64,000 bases of DNA from Oscillatoria sp. CS-180 (GTDB lineage Bacteria > Cyanobacteriota > Cyanobacteriia > Phormidesmidales > Phormidesmidaceae), in the NCBI RefSeq assembly GCF_028330965.1, contig NZ_JAQMUB010000080.1, positions 1 through 64,000 of the forward strand, given 5' to 3'. Position 1 is the stretch's first letter, and each line of letters starts with the position of its first letter. The notes beneath the pieces were generated by a model. That model was not told the origin of the DNA and ran no database searches. It worked only from the letters and a program-made list of their open reading frames with translations. Made by a program: the position numbers and the translations under genes. This document shows positions 18,994 through 27,848 of the stretch, piece by piece.

Positions 18994-20049
18994 TCAGCGA
19001 CGACTGATGGGTGAAGGCTCCCAGACCCGGGTCTTTTCATCTTGTCCCCACCAGCTTTCCATAATGCTGGATTCCAGTACTCTATGGACAACCTCTTGAT
19101 AATCGGGTGCCAACTTGCTTTTCCAGTCGTTAGCGACTTCTAGAGGTGTTTTATCCAACTTGCCCCAGACAGAAGTTGTCAAGCCCTTGCCGATGATTGT
19201 CTCGATTTCAGGTGTCCAGGGCAAATGGCAGAAATCGTAGACTTTGCGGGCGTAGGCTAATGGGTCCTGAACTAAATCTTCGTAAATGATCCGCAGGTAA
19301 TTAGGCGCGTACTTCCCAGCTATAAAAATCATCTCGTTGTTGTATCGCCAAAACCAAGCAACGGCTTCGACCATTGATAGGGCGTCGATATCACCAATTA
19401 TCTCAGCCCACTCTGGATGAACAGCAACGCCTTGCTTGAGATAGCTCTGGTATAGAAACCGCTCTCTCTCCTGCTGAGTTGGGGTGAGGGTTGAGAAAAA
19501 GCGCTTGATTCCAGAGTTAAGCTGTCCGCCAGGATGACGAATGATATGAATAACTGGGATATGAGAACGCTGTTGCAAAACCCATTCAACGGTCCAGGCT
19601 TTCATATCGGTCAGTTTAAAGACGGCGACAGCCTCTTTGAGACGTCTAGAATTGCCAACCCAGAACGGCATAGGCCACTCTCCTCGCTGTAGCGCTGGTA
19701 TGAGTGGACGCCAGAATCTCTGGACTTTAGGCCGAGCAGGTAGATAAGCAAGTCCTATTTTTTGGGACCAGCGATGAACGTGACGCTTGGGGTGGTTGAT
19801 GTGGTGGTCCCGTTCGCCCATGGTGTTTGCCGTCCAGGCAGCGAAGGCATCCCAGCGAAACGATGTCATCTCATGATTATTGATTTCAAAGGGAGGATTA
19901 GGCAGTTGGTGATAGGGAGAAGTTGCAATACCATGAGGTTCATTTCGACAATGGGTTAGCGGACTAGCATCCATCATGGTCAGTAACCAGTTGGTTCCAG
20001 ACCGCCCATTTCCAGCAATGACGGCATATCGATCTGAATTAGCAATCAT
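18994..20049 (-). CDS. PAPS-dependent sulfotransferase family protein
   Basis: Sulfotransferases move a sulfuryl group from PAPS to a sugar, lipid or protein. The 5'-phosphosulfate loop is visible as AGNGRSGTNWL at 12-22. The 3'-phosphate site is IIRHPGGQLNSG at about 169-180 (Arg171, Ser179). A downstream YLRIIYEDLVQDP and a C-terminal W-containing helix fit the family. The length (351) is normal. It is cytoplasmic or peripheral with no signal peptide. The acceptor is unknown; cyanobacterial members often sulfate exopolysaccharide. It stands alone, so acquisition by transfer is possible but not shown. Confidence 0.8.
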   Translation of the reverse strand: MIANSDRYAVIAGNGRSGTNWLLTMMDASPLTHCRNEPHGIATSPYHQLPNPPFEINNHEMTSFRWDAFAAWTANTMGERDHHINHPKRHVHRWSQKIGLAYLPARPKVQRFWRPLIPALQRGEWPMPFWVGNSRRLKEAVAVFKLTDMKAWTVEWVLQQRSHIPVIHIIRHPGGQLNSGIKRFFSTLTPTQQERERFLYQSYLKQGVAVHPEWAEIIGDIDALSMVEAVAWFWRYNNEMIFIAGKYAPNYLRIIYEDLVQDPLAYARKVYDFCHLPWTPEIETIIGKGLTTSVWGKLDKTPLEVANDWKSKLAPDYQEVVHRVLESSIMESWWGQDEKTRVWEPSPISRR

Positions 20050-20401
20050 GGCATTCGGGTAGATACAACAGGGAAGCGTATTTCATTATTATTAAATTAG
20101 GTAAACGGGCCACTTGATTGCGTGTTGTCCGATACCAAAATAATTCAAGTATAGACATAGATTAATGCAAATCATATCTGATTTAGGCAAAAACTATTGC
20201 ACTGTGAAGCCTTGATGAATCTGAAATTTATGCACGAATATTACTAAAAAGAGGCTTTCTTCATAGTTAAAAAAATTCAAATTAAAGCTTTTTAGAGAGA
20301 TTTAGTGATTGAAGCGATGCTTCTATATCGAATCTAATTCCGTTCGACTAGGTAAGCGCACAGCTACCAGCTTCGTTATAAAAGAGTTTTGGAATGAGTG
20401 T
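20050..20401. other. AT-rich spacer without recognised features
   Basis: About 0.35 kb of AT-rich sequence between the 5' end of the sulfotransferase gene and the 3' end of the CYTH gene. No gene, terminator hairpin or repeat is evident. Confidence 0.4.
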
Positions 20402-20887
20402 TTAGGAGGAGGAATGAACGTCTTCCCACAGTCGATAAGGTTTTTTCACTAAGTTTGAGTTGAAATAGTTCGGATTAGCAGAAACCTCCTCTCCTACCCA
20501 AGTTGGCATTACAAATTCTTCTGTTTCTCTAGTTAGCTCTATTTCAGCCAAAACAAGTCCAGTATTGTCACCCAAAAATTCATCTATCTCCCAAAGATGT
20601 TCTCCGACTCTTAACGTGTGGCGTCGCTTTTCAATGAGGGGGGCTGAGCAAAGGCTGTTCAACATCGCCTCTGCATCCTCGACTGGAATGTCATATTCAA
20701 ATTCTTGGCGAGTTAATTCAAGACTAGGGCTTTTAACGGTTAAATAACCGCGATCGCCCACTACGCGGACACGGACAGTTGTCTTGTTTTGTGTGGGGAT
20801 ATATCCCTGACGGTACAGCAGTCCTTTCGCATGTTCACGCCAAGATGTATCTTTGACTAGAAACTTGCGCTCGATCTCTTGGGCCAT
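20402..20887 (-). CDS. CYTH-domain protein (triphosphate tunnel metalloenzyme)
   Basis: The ExExK signature appears at the N-terminus as EIERKFLV. Alternating charged strands follow, typical of the triphosphate tunnel fold: TTVRVRVVGDRGYLTVK, EFEYDIP, IEKRRH, WEIDEFLGDNTGLVLAEIEL. Bacterial stand-alone members of about 155-165 residues are usually inorganic tripolyphosphatases; class IV adenylate cyclase is the alternative. ATG 20887 gives the usual MAQEIERKF start; an ATG six bases earlier also exists. It lies 37 bases after the PfkB kinase gene on the same strand, so they may be cotranscribed. Confidence 0.85.
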   Translation of the reverse strand: MAQEIERKFLVKDTSWREHAKGLLYRQGYIPTQNKTTVRVRVVGDRGYLTVKSPSLELTRQEFEYDIPVEDAEAMLNSLCSAPLIEKRRHTLRVGEHLWEIDEFLGDNTGLVLAEIELTRETEEFVMPTWVGEEVSANPNYFNSNLVKKPYRLWEDVHSSS

Positions 20888-20923
20888 CGGCATTGGTAAG
20901 AGAGGTCCTGTTCATCATACTGC

Positions 20924-21874
20924 TTAGACTCTCCAGTCTTTGCCCGTATATTTCTGTAAGAAAGCTATTAACTCTTGAGGCGTGGGTAGTGCGGCGATCG
21001 CCCCAGGTTTCAATGTCGTCAGCGCTCCCATTGCGTTGGCAAAAATCAGCGCGCTCTCAAAGTCCGTAGTAGCGGATACTTGCCAGTTTTGCTGCAAGAG
21101 TTGATAGACCATACCCGCTAAAAACGCATCTCCAGCGCCTGTCGTTTCTACCGAATTAACTTGGAAAGCCGGGACCTGACCTGAGCCAGCCATCGCGTGG
21201 CGACATCCCTGTGCTCCATCTGTGATCAAGACGGTTGCAGCTGGAAACTTTCGAGACAAGACGTCAATGCTATCGGTTTGAAAGAGAGCGATCGCTTCGT
21301 CTGCAGAAATCTTGAGCCAATCAGCTTGATGCAGCCAGGGCAAGAGGATGTCCAAAGCTGTCTCAGGTTCAGTCCAGAAAGTAGGTCGCCAATTGACATC
21401 GATAATGAGGCGTCCACCTTGTGCTTTCACAACTGATGCCGCTTGCTGCATCGCTTCTCGTGTCTCTTGATAAGCCATGCCCAGCGTACCTGTAATGAGT
21501 ACCGAAGCTGATTTTAGTAAGGCTAAAGGTAACTGTTGGGCAGACAAACGAGTATCAGCAAATGCAGCTGTGCTGCCGCCTATGAAACCGCCAAAGGCGC
21601 GATCGCCCTCTGCTGTGCAGCGCACTTCGACAATGCGAGTAGGATGGGGCATGGTCTGCACCCCTATGCAGTTGACCCCTTCTTGATTCAGCAGCGTTAG
21701 TAAACTCTGTCCATGCCTATCGGATCCCACGGCTCCTGTAAAGGCCACTGTCGCGCCTAAACGAGCTAAGGCAATAGCTACGTTGGCTGGGGCACCACCA
21801 GGAAAGTCGTTGCTTTCTCCACTGGCGGAAACCACGCGATCAATCAGTATCTCTCCCAGGCAAACAATCGTCAC
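20924..21874 (-). CDS. PfkB-family carbohydrate kinase (fructokinase-like)
   Basis: Ribokinase/PfkB enzymes phosphorylate sugars with ATP. Motifs: N-terminal VCLGEILIDR, substrate box FPGGAPANVAIALARLG, GAVGSDRHG, and the C-terminal anion hole with catalytic Asp in ETTGAGDAFLAGM. The closest memory match is bacterial fructokinase; the sugar is not proven. The frame is open to 21985, but that extension overlaps the prenyl synthase. GTG 21874 (GTG ACG ATT GTT) directly precedes the conserved GEILIDR and leaves a 29-base gap, so it is chosen. It is probably in an operon with sds upstream and the CYTH gene downstream. Confidence 0.85.
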   Translation of the reverse strand: MTIVCLGEILIDRVVSASGESNDFPGGAPANVAIALARLGATVAFTGAVGSDRHGQSLLTLLNQEGVNCIGVQTMPHPTRIVEVRCTAEGDRAFGGFIGGSTAAFADTRLSAQQLPLALLKSASVLITGTLGMAYQETREAMQQAASVVKAQGGRLIIDVNWRPTFWTEPETALDILLPWLHQADWLKISADEAIALFQTDSIDVLSRKFPAATVLITDGAQGCRHAMAGSGQVPAFQVNSVETTGAGDAFLAGMVYQLLQQNWQVSATTDFESALIFANAMGALTTLKPGAIAALPTPQELIAFLQKYTGKDWRV

Positions 21875-21903
21875 GACGGCTGTTGAACTATTCTTCCTAG
21901 TGC

Positions 21904-22875
21904 TTAATAAACTCGTCTGAGGACATAGTTGCCCAGCTCGACCAAAGCCTTTTGAGGTTCTGAGGCAGGAAGGTCTTGTAAACAAGCGATCGCTTGCTCA
22001 ACATGCCGCGTAGCTAGTTCGCGAGAACGGGAAATGCCTTCGCTTTGGTGGACCATTTCAAAGGCTTGGTCAAAATCCCCATCTTCGGAAAATTCACGCT
22101 CAATCAAACTTGCTAAGTAGGGTTTCTCTTCTAGGGCAAAGAGGACGGGGGCAGTTAAATTCCCGCTTTTGAGGTCGGAACCAGCAGGTTTCCCTAAAAC
22201 CTCAACGGACCCTGTGAAATCAAGAATGTCATCCACAATCTGAAAGGCAAGGCCTAAATTGCGCCCATAGTTGTAGAGGTTACCTAGTTGATGTTCAGAG
22301 AGGTTACTTAAAACACCAACTGATTTAGAACTGTTGGCAATCAAGGATGCTGTTTTGTAGTAGCTCTTGTCGAGGTAGGCCTGTAAGGTTAACCCGGTAT
22401 CAAATCGATTAAGCCCCTGCTGAATTTCCCCCTCTGCCAAATCCATGATGACCTCGGACAGCAGCTTTACAACGGTGAGGTTGTCTAAATTAGCCAAGTA
22501 CCAGGAAGACTGAGCAAATAGAAAATCTCCTGCTAGGACGGCAATCCGGTTGCCAAAGCTGCTGTGGACAGTGGGAACCCCTCGACGAACGTCCGATTCA
22601 TCCACAACGTCATCATGCACCAGACTGGCGGTGTGAATCATTTCGGTGATTTCGGCCAAGCGTCGATGCTGTGGCAGGATATCAGCGTCGAGAGAAACAG
22701 CCCTCGCTAACAGCAGCACAATAGCAGGACGAATCCGTTTCCCGCCCGCGCCGAACAGATGCTCAGCAGCAGCATAGAGAATGGGGTGTTTAGCACCGAC
22801 TAGGTTCTTTAAGTTTTCAACCAAAAGATGCAAATCGGATTCAACCGGAGCAAACAAGGAAGTAACTGAAAGCAT
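21904..22875 (-). CDS. sds: All-trans polyprenyl (solanesyl-type) diphosphate synthase
   Basis: This trans-prenyltransferase condenses isopentenyl diphosphate onto allylic diphosphates. In cyanobacteria this group makes the plastoquinone side chain. The first Asp-rich motif is DDVVDESD (88-95) with downstream RRG. The second is QIVDDILDFTG near 217. GGKRIRP lies at 44-50. The N-terminal LFAPVESDLHLL matches cyanobacterial Sds proteins I recall. The 323-residue length is normal. The gene symbol is by family resemblance; chain length cannot be read directly. It is first in a likely sds-pfkB-CYTH operon. Confidence 0.85.
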   Translation of the reverse strand: MLSVTSLFAPVESDLHLLVENLKNLVGAKHPILYAAAEHLFGAGGKRIRPAIVLLLARAVSLDADILPQHRRLAEITEMIHTASLVHDDVVDESDVRRGVPTVHSSFGNRIAVLAGDFLFAQSSWYLANLDNLTVVKLLSEVIMDLAEGEIQQGLNRFDTGLTLQAYLDKSYYKTASLIANSSKSVGVLSNLSEHQLGNLYNYGRNLGLAFQIVDDILDFTGSVEVLGKPAGSDLKSGNLTAPVLFALEEKPYLASLIEREFSEDGDFDQAFEMVHQSEGISRSRELATRHVEQAIACLQDLPASEPQKALVELGNYVLRRVY

Positions 22876-23503
22876 GGATAGGCCGACTCAGGCGGAGGTT
22901 TACGAAATTTTACAGTTCTGCCCTTATTCTAAGCCAACCGTACCCCGTGATGGGAAATGAAGTAATCGGAACTCTTTATAGAGTATTTTGCTGCGATCTC
23001 AGCAGCGATCTCATACGTATCTTTACGGTTGCGGCCTGAGAGATTTAGGGATGCGGCATTGTAGATAGGCGATCGCGCTAAAGCCCTCAATCGGCTCCTC
23101 TAATTTTTAAGAGATTTCAAGCTCTGAAAATTAAACGCTAATTTGTGTCAAATCCTTGCCCCAAGGGCTGTCGAGAGGCAAGAGTCCATGCTATATTCTT
23201 TATTAAGATTTGAAGCAAATTGAATAGCACTGAGCTGAAATCCCGTTGTCAACTGAAGACTTGCTAGTTTTTTGATGATGGATACAGGTCAGTTGTCGTT
23301 TCTATCTGGGAGTTCGTTGGGCTGTCGCCAAACAAGTGTACTACTTTAGGCTAAGGGTGTTTTGGTAGCTAAGGCTACATCTTTTGCTTAATCCATTTCT
23401 TGTATTGCGTAAGGCAGGGGAGCTATTGGAATTGAGATGGCAGCTGTGCACACGTGAAGCAGTGCCTTTCATTGCAGTCGTTTGATTTCCTCTCGCTCCT
23501 GCC
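22876..23503. other. Spacer upstream of the small membrane protein
   Basis: About 0.63 kb between the divergently transcribed prenyl synthase and the 41-residue membrane protein. It is moderately AT-rich with a HIP1 core near 23070. No gene, clear terminator or repeat was seen. Promoters of both flanking genes presumably lie here. Confidence 0.4.
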
Positions 23504-23629
23504 ATGAACCTATCCCTAAACACTACCCTCTGGATCCTAGCTTTGGCCCTCGGTTATCTGTGTGTTGTCTACAGTGTGCTTTGGTGGGCAAAACGCACTG
23601 GAAATACCGGTAAGCGAAGTATTTTCTGA
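23504..23629 (+). CDS. Small single-span membrane protein, 41 aa
   Basis: ATG at 23504 and TGA at 23627-23629 encode 41 residues. A short polar N-terminus (MNLSLNTT) precedes one hydrophobic helix (LWILALALGYLCVVYSVLW) and a basic tail with WAKRTGNTGKR. This is the layout of small thylakoid-complex subunits in cyanobacteria, such as NdhP/NdhQ of NDH-1 or small photosystem peptides. I cannot assign it to one of them. Codon choice and the clean helix argue that it is real. A 78-codon ORF in another frame overlaps it and looks random. Confidence 0.6.
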   Translation: MNLSLNTTLWILALALGYLCVVYSVLWWAKRTGNTGKRSIF

Positions 23630-23961
23630 TGATGAAATTGCTCGCTATTTTTACAGGAGGTTTCTCTCTGGTCTGACTCTACGTGTTCATTCTGCAGCCG
23701 TGCTAGAAAAGTGCTGGCCAATCAGAGCAGTCTATTTTGAATCACTCGAAATTTCTGAATCCATAGTCAGAGCGTTTGGTCAACTTCAAGCAATGTGATG
23801 CCTTCAAAGACCCCGTTAATGGTCTTGTATTCAAAGTACTGCAGAATTTTTTGGGACTATCGCCATAGTGTTGCGAATAAGTTCTTGGTATTAACATTTG
23901 ATTTAAAGCTGGCAAAAGACAATCTCCGTTGATAATGGGGTCGCTGACTTCACTAACTACT
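23630..23961. other. Spacer without recognised features
   Basis: About 0.33 kb between the small membrane protein and the inositol-monophosphatase-family gene. No convincing ORF, hairpin or repeat. Confidence 0.4.
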
Positions 23962-24828
23962 ATGTCTGCAACCCCGACCCCCCGTCAGATTCTGGAAACT
24001 CTGTTGCCACCGCTTAGAATGGCGGCGGGCTACTCTCGGCACATTCAAGCCAAAATTGCGGCCCAGCCTGCTAAGGAAGGACCGAATAAGTTCTCAATGG
24101 CGCTCACGGATGCAGACCTTTCAGTGCAAACGTTTGTTGAGGTAGCGCTGTTGGGCAGCTTTCCTAACATTCGCTTTTATGGGGAAGAATATGAGCAGTC
24201 TTACAACACGAAGTACTTCCGCGCTATTAACTTGGGGCCTGAGGGGGATTACTTAGTAACGCTTGACCCGATTGACGGCACCCTCTTTTACATGGACGGG
24301 TTTCCTAACTATCAGATCATTGTCACCGTTCTGAACGCGGATGGGTTTGAGGCCGTGTTGGCGATGAGTCCGGCAGAGGACTCTTACTATATGGCATTTC
24401 GAGGGAAGGGAACTCACGTTGGCAGGCTAGATCAGGATCTGGATGCTTGTCAGCCCCTTGAAATTGCGTCCAGCAACGCGCCAATATTTCTGGGGACCCG
24501 CATTGCACCTCTGAAGTCAAAATTGAGCGATCGCTACGAGGTTATCAGCGTCTCCGAGGACTATTCTCCCGACGTGCCAATTCCCAACGTAAACGGTGTT
24601 CTGAAGGGGCAGCTAGCGGGCGTCATTTTAGCGGCAGGTAAGTTCATCGATGGGGGAGCGCTGTCGTTTCTGGCTCAAGAGGCTGGGTGCATTGTCACCG
24701 ATCATCAAGGGCAAAGATTACCCAGGCTCGATCAATGCACCGACTATGCTTTGCCAGGAGTGGCGATCGCGACCTCACCCGCATTGCACAGCGATCTGAT
24801 CACAGCGTTAGACGGATTTCAATATTAG
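23962..24828 (+). CDS. Inositol-monophosphatase-family phosphatase
   Basis: The FIG superfamily motifs are present: metal-binding GEE in FYGEEYEQS, the core DPIDGT in VTLDPIDGTLFYMDG, and the C-terminal box GGALSFLAQEAGC (here with an Ala where many members have Asp before the helix). The enzymes are Mg-dependent, Li-sensitive phosphatases of inositol phosphates, fructose 1,6-bisphosphate or PAP. The substrate cannot be assigned. ATG 23962 (MSATPTPRQIL) is chosen over an upstream TTG at 23929 and ATG at 23935. It looks monocistronic. Confidence 0.8.
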   Translation: MSATPTPRQILETLLPPLRMAAGYSRHIQAKIAAQPAKEGPNKFSMALTDADLSVQTFVEVALLGSFPNIRFYGEEYEQSYNTKYFRAINLGPEGDYLVTLDPIDGTLFYMDGFPNYQIIVTVLNADGFEAVLAMSPAEDSYYMAFRGKGTHVGRLDQDLDACQPLEIASSNAPIFLGTRIAPLKSKLSDRYEVISVSEDYSPDVPIPNVNGVLKGQLAGVILAAGKFIDGGALSFLAQEAGCIVTDHQGQRLPRLDQCTDYALPGVAIATSPALHSDLITALDGFQY

Positions 24829-25843
24829 TTTTATTCCCTTGGTTTCCAGTTTCCCAATAGCTCCACTGCTCTCGCAGTTCCCTAGTGATCATCATCTGAA
24901 GAAAGGCGGGTGCAACAGGAGCGCGGCTGTTATCAAGGCGATGGAAAAACAGATAAGGACTAGGTGAGGATAGATTTAGTTAGCTACGTTTAACTTTAAT
25001 ACGACAAGTTAGTCGCAAATTTAGTCAACAGAAAATTGTGTTGTTCAATGGACTTTTGTCTGTTTTTAAGGTGGCGGTGGCAAAAGCTTTTCGTGTCAAT
25101 ATCGGTTTAAAGTAGATCAATTGTTTGAATCAATATCCAAACAATTGATCTAAGAAGTTAGGTAATGATCTTTAAGAATCAAATGACTGAAGGTATAGCC
25201 AAACTTTAACGGTACTTACTACACTTTATAGAATAGATAACTGATACGGTGAATTTTTTATTCAAAACGTTTCACTCAGAAAAATATGTAATTCTCTAAT
25301 CTTTTTTTAACGATCAGGGAAGAAGACTGGGAAGATCTTCTTTGATGGAAGAGACAAGATGCAAAATACATAGGGTGTCTCTGAGAAGACCGACTGGCAG
25401 GGAATTTGAAGAGTGGTTTGCGTTTAAAAAAATACTCACCGATGTGGGAATTTCGGAATATACGCATTGTTGCAAGGTACTGATTGCTTTTCTAAGTAAT
25501 CTCCTGGTAGGGATCGCACGGTCTTTTATGATTAATCTTAGTCAGTTCTGGGAACTCTTTTGGCAAGAAACAGGGCGACGCCTTCTGTGACTTCAGAAAA
25601 AGGGTTCGTATTCCATGTGAATGATGAGTTGACACCTTTAATTAGTCTTTAAAGCAGTGTGTCATTCATTTCCGTAAAGGCATTTATCAATGCTTTAATG
25701 CTTGAAATAGACTCGAAATAAGAGATCGTAGTCTTTGTTTGGCTGATGAATGCCACATGTGAATACAATTTTAAGTGTCTGACTTGAAGCTCCCTAATCT
25801 TTTTGGAACTCTTATTCTCAAGAAGTTTAGTTATTACATAATT
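24829..25843. other. One-kilobase gene-poor AT-rich region
   Basis: No gene is supported here. An 82-codon plus ORF at 25342-25590 and a minus ORF opposite it have no recognisable features. The region holds a 15-bp perfect inverted repeat at 25113-25152 (separate entry). The 5' part of the regulator gene's leader is also included. Confidence 0.5.
25113..25152. repeat. 15-bp perfect inverted repeat with 10-base loop
   Basis: TAGATCAATTGTTTG (25113-25127) and CAAACAATTGATCTA (25138-25152) are exactly complementary around AATCAATATC. No T-run follows on either strand, so a standard intrinsic terminator is unlikely. It could be an RNA hairpin or a dyad for a regulator. Confidence 0.6.
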
Positions 25844-26569
25844 ATGACCTTATCTACTGCTTTACTGCGACACGAGTCTGCTGTTCAAGATGCTGAAGTG
25901 TTTCAGCAGTGCTCTATTTTACTGGCCGATAATAACCTTGATTTTCGTCAAGGGTTGCGATCGCTGCTGGAATTTTATAACCATCACAGTCCAGCACGAT
26001 GCGTGATTGTTGGCGAAGCTGCATCTAGAGCACAAGCGCTACACCTAGCATCAAAACAGCGTCCCCGCTTGGTCATTCTCAACATCGAAATAGAGGACAC
26101 TTGGGAATCCATCGGAGAACTTTTGAAGGAGTTACAGCAACTCGATAAAGCGCCCAGCGTGTTGTTGGTTTCAGAGCAGCGCGATCCAGACTATCTGTTT
26201 GAGGGGATGCAGGCGGGAGCGGCTGGCTACATTGCGAAGGATCGCATCGCCACGGAGTTGCTAGTAGCCATCAGCACCATTCAAGCAGGACAGATCTACC
26301 TTAGCCAAAGTATGGTCAATACCTTTTTCTATCTGTTCCAAGCCAATGCGAAGCAGGCGATTGAAAAGTGTAAGCTGCTCAAACTCAGTAAACGAGAGCG
26401 AGAGGTCCTAAAGCTGCTGGCCCGAGGAGAGTCTAACGAGGCGATCGCCAATGAACTCTTCATCTCTATTGCCACTGTGAAATCGCATTTCACTTCTATT
26501 TTCGAAAAGCTGGGTGTCAAGAGTCGAACGCAGGCCATTATCCGGGCGCTACGCTTGGGCTTAGTGTGA
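25844..26569 (+). CDS. NarL/LuxR-family response regulator with degenerate receiver
   Basis: Numbered from ATG 25844 (241 aa), the receiver starts at SILLADNN, where the usual Asp-Asp pair is Asp29-Asn30. The phospho-acceptor position, normally LLDI, reads VILNIEI with Asn80. The conserved Lys is kept in GYIAKD. The C-terminal LuxR HTH is intact (LSKREREVLKLLARGESN; IATVKSHFTSIFEKLGVKSRTQA). DNA binding is therefore expected while classical phosphorylation is not. The frame extends to a GTG at 25775, but that extension lies outside the domain. No cognate kinase is adjacent. Confidence 0.8.
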   Translation: MTLSTALLRHESAVQDAEVFQQCSILLADNNLDFRQGLRSLLEFYNHHSPARCVIVGEAASRAQALHLASKQRPRLVILNIEIEDTWESIGELLKELQQLDKAPSVLLVSEQRDPDYLFEGMQAGAAGYIAKDRIATELLVAISTIQAGQIYLSQSMVNTFFYLFQANAKQAIEKCKLLKLSKREREVLKLLARGESNEAIANELFISIATVKSHFTSIFEKLGVKSRTQAIIRALRLGLV

Positions 26570-26916
26570 TGAGCGATCATCCAGCGATCGTCCCTATTGC
26601 CGCCACGCTTTAGCGCTTGTTGCAGCAGTCTGTTCAAAACAGATTGGGATAAAACCAGTCAGAGTTCGAGCCAGCAGATTTATAGCAGATGTCGGTGTCT
26701 TCTTACTGAAACCATCTGAGTGAGTGGTTGAGGCTAAAACGAGGACGAAGGCCAGCATCTTTAAAGCGGCGATGGAATGGGGCAAAAAACTGTTAGCCTA
26801 CATACGTCAGGATGGTAAAGGGCAGTGGATTTCTTTATGGGAGAAAAGCCCAAGGGGGAAAGCGCTCGTCTTGACAAGGATTACGGTTTTGAGAAACTCA
26901 ATGAGGACAATTAGCG
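26570..26916. other. Spacer without recognised features
   Basis: About 0.35 kb between the regulator and the YbjN-like gene. Two ORFs overlap it on opposite strands (26594-26785 minus, 26724-26963 plus) but neither looks like a protein. Confidence 0.4.
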
Positions 26917-27825
26917 ATGCCCACTACTATGTCTGCTCAACCGATATCCTTCCATGGCCCTGATATTGAGCTAATAGGTGAATTGTTTGCGGTTCACATT
27001 CAACGAGAAGTCTTTGGTTGGGTTGATAGCGTGCGGGTTGAGGTTCGATTTGAGCCAGAGACTTTTGAGCAGGCGATCGCAGAAGAAGCTTTTTTCCTTC
27101 ATCCCGAAGCCTTCAAGGGCGACCTCGAAGCAGCACTAAATCGCGATCTTCCGGTTGATATTGAACTGGGTCTTCCCAAGGCCGACTGGCAATATCTGTC
27201 TGCTGACATTGTTTCTGCTGAGCAGTTGGGCGCGTTTCTGCTAGAAAGTCCACCCGACTCGCTCCTTCGAGACATCGACACCTGGTTTGCCTGGACTGTT
27301 AAACAGGCTGATGAACGATTTGATAAGGATGCGTTTTCTAAAAGTGGGTTGTCCACGATCTGGTCTCCACAGGTCAATTCCCCTCGACAGGGATCCTTAA
27401 TGCAGGACCTTGCAGTGGGCCTTGCCTATGCCGGATTCGAGCATGAGCTTCAGTCGTCGGATGCTTTCTTTGTGGAAATGTGGACGGAGAATGGCACTTG
27501 GGTCTGTGCGGCGATCGTGGAGGGCCGCACGGTAGAACTACGGTCGGTGCTTCCTGCTGAAATCGATAAAGAGAGCTTTGAATCTTTACAAGAAGTGTTT
27601 AGTAGTCGTGACTCTGCGGAACTAGGAGGTGCTTTTGAGTTGAGCGCTGAAGATCAGCTATTAACATTCGGTATGAGGAAGACTATTGACCCCGAACCTT
27701 TACCTCCAAGGGCTGTTCAAGCTTTATTAGAGCAGCATCGAATGGCGTTCGACCAGCATATCCCCACCTTGGAGAGCATTTTAGGACCTATCTTTGAAGA
27801 AGAGACTGACATAGACGATAGATGA
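26917..27825 (+). CDS. YbjN-like domain protein, 302 aa
   Basis: The C-terminal half (about 165-300) follows the YbjN pattern, a type III chaperone-like fold. It has a strand pair (FFVEMWTENGTWVCAAIVE, LRSVLPAEIDKES), an Asp-containing core (GGAFELSAEDQLLTFGMR) and a last long helix (RAVQALLEQHRMAFDQHIP) around LESILG. The N-terminal 150 residues are acidic and unassigned. YbjN proteins have been linked to stress sensing or chaperoning, without a firm mechanism. No signal peptide or membrane segment. It faces the pseudokinase gene tail-to-tail, 23 bases away. Confidence 0.5.
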   Translation: MPTTMSAQPISFHGPDIELIGELFAVHIQREVFGWVDSVRVEVRFEPETFEQAIAEEAFFLHPEAFKGDLEAALNRDLPVDIELGLPKADWQYLSADIVSAEQLGAFLLESPPDSLLRDIDTWFAWTVKQADERFDKDAFSKSGLSTIWSPQVNSPRQGSLMQDLAVGLAYAGFEHELQSSDAFFVEMWTENGTWVCAAIVEGRTVELRSVLPAEIDKESFESLQEVFSSRDSAELGGAFELSAEDQLLTFGMRKTIDPEPLPPRAVQALLEQHRMAFDQHIPTLESILGPIFEEETDIDDR

Positions 27826-27848
27826 TGCCCAAGTCAAAGGACAATGCG

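Noticed and set aside
23562-23798. 78-codon plus ORF overlapping the small membrane protein
   Set aside because: It starts inside the 41-residue gene in another frame and has no family features; the membrane-helix frame is more protein-like.
25342-25590. 82-codon plus ORF
   Set aside because: Overlapped by an equally long minus ORF; composition and motifs do not suggest a real protein.
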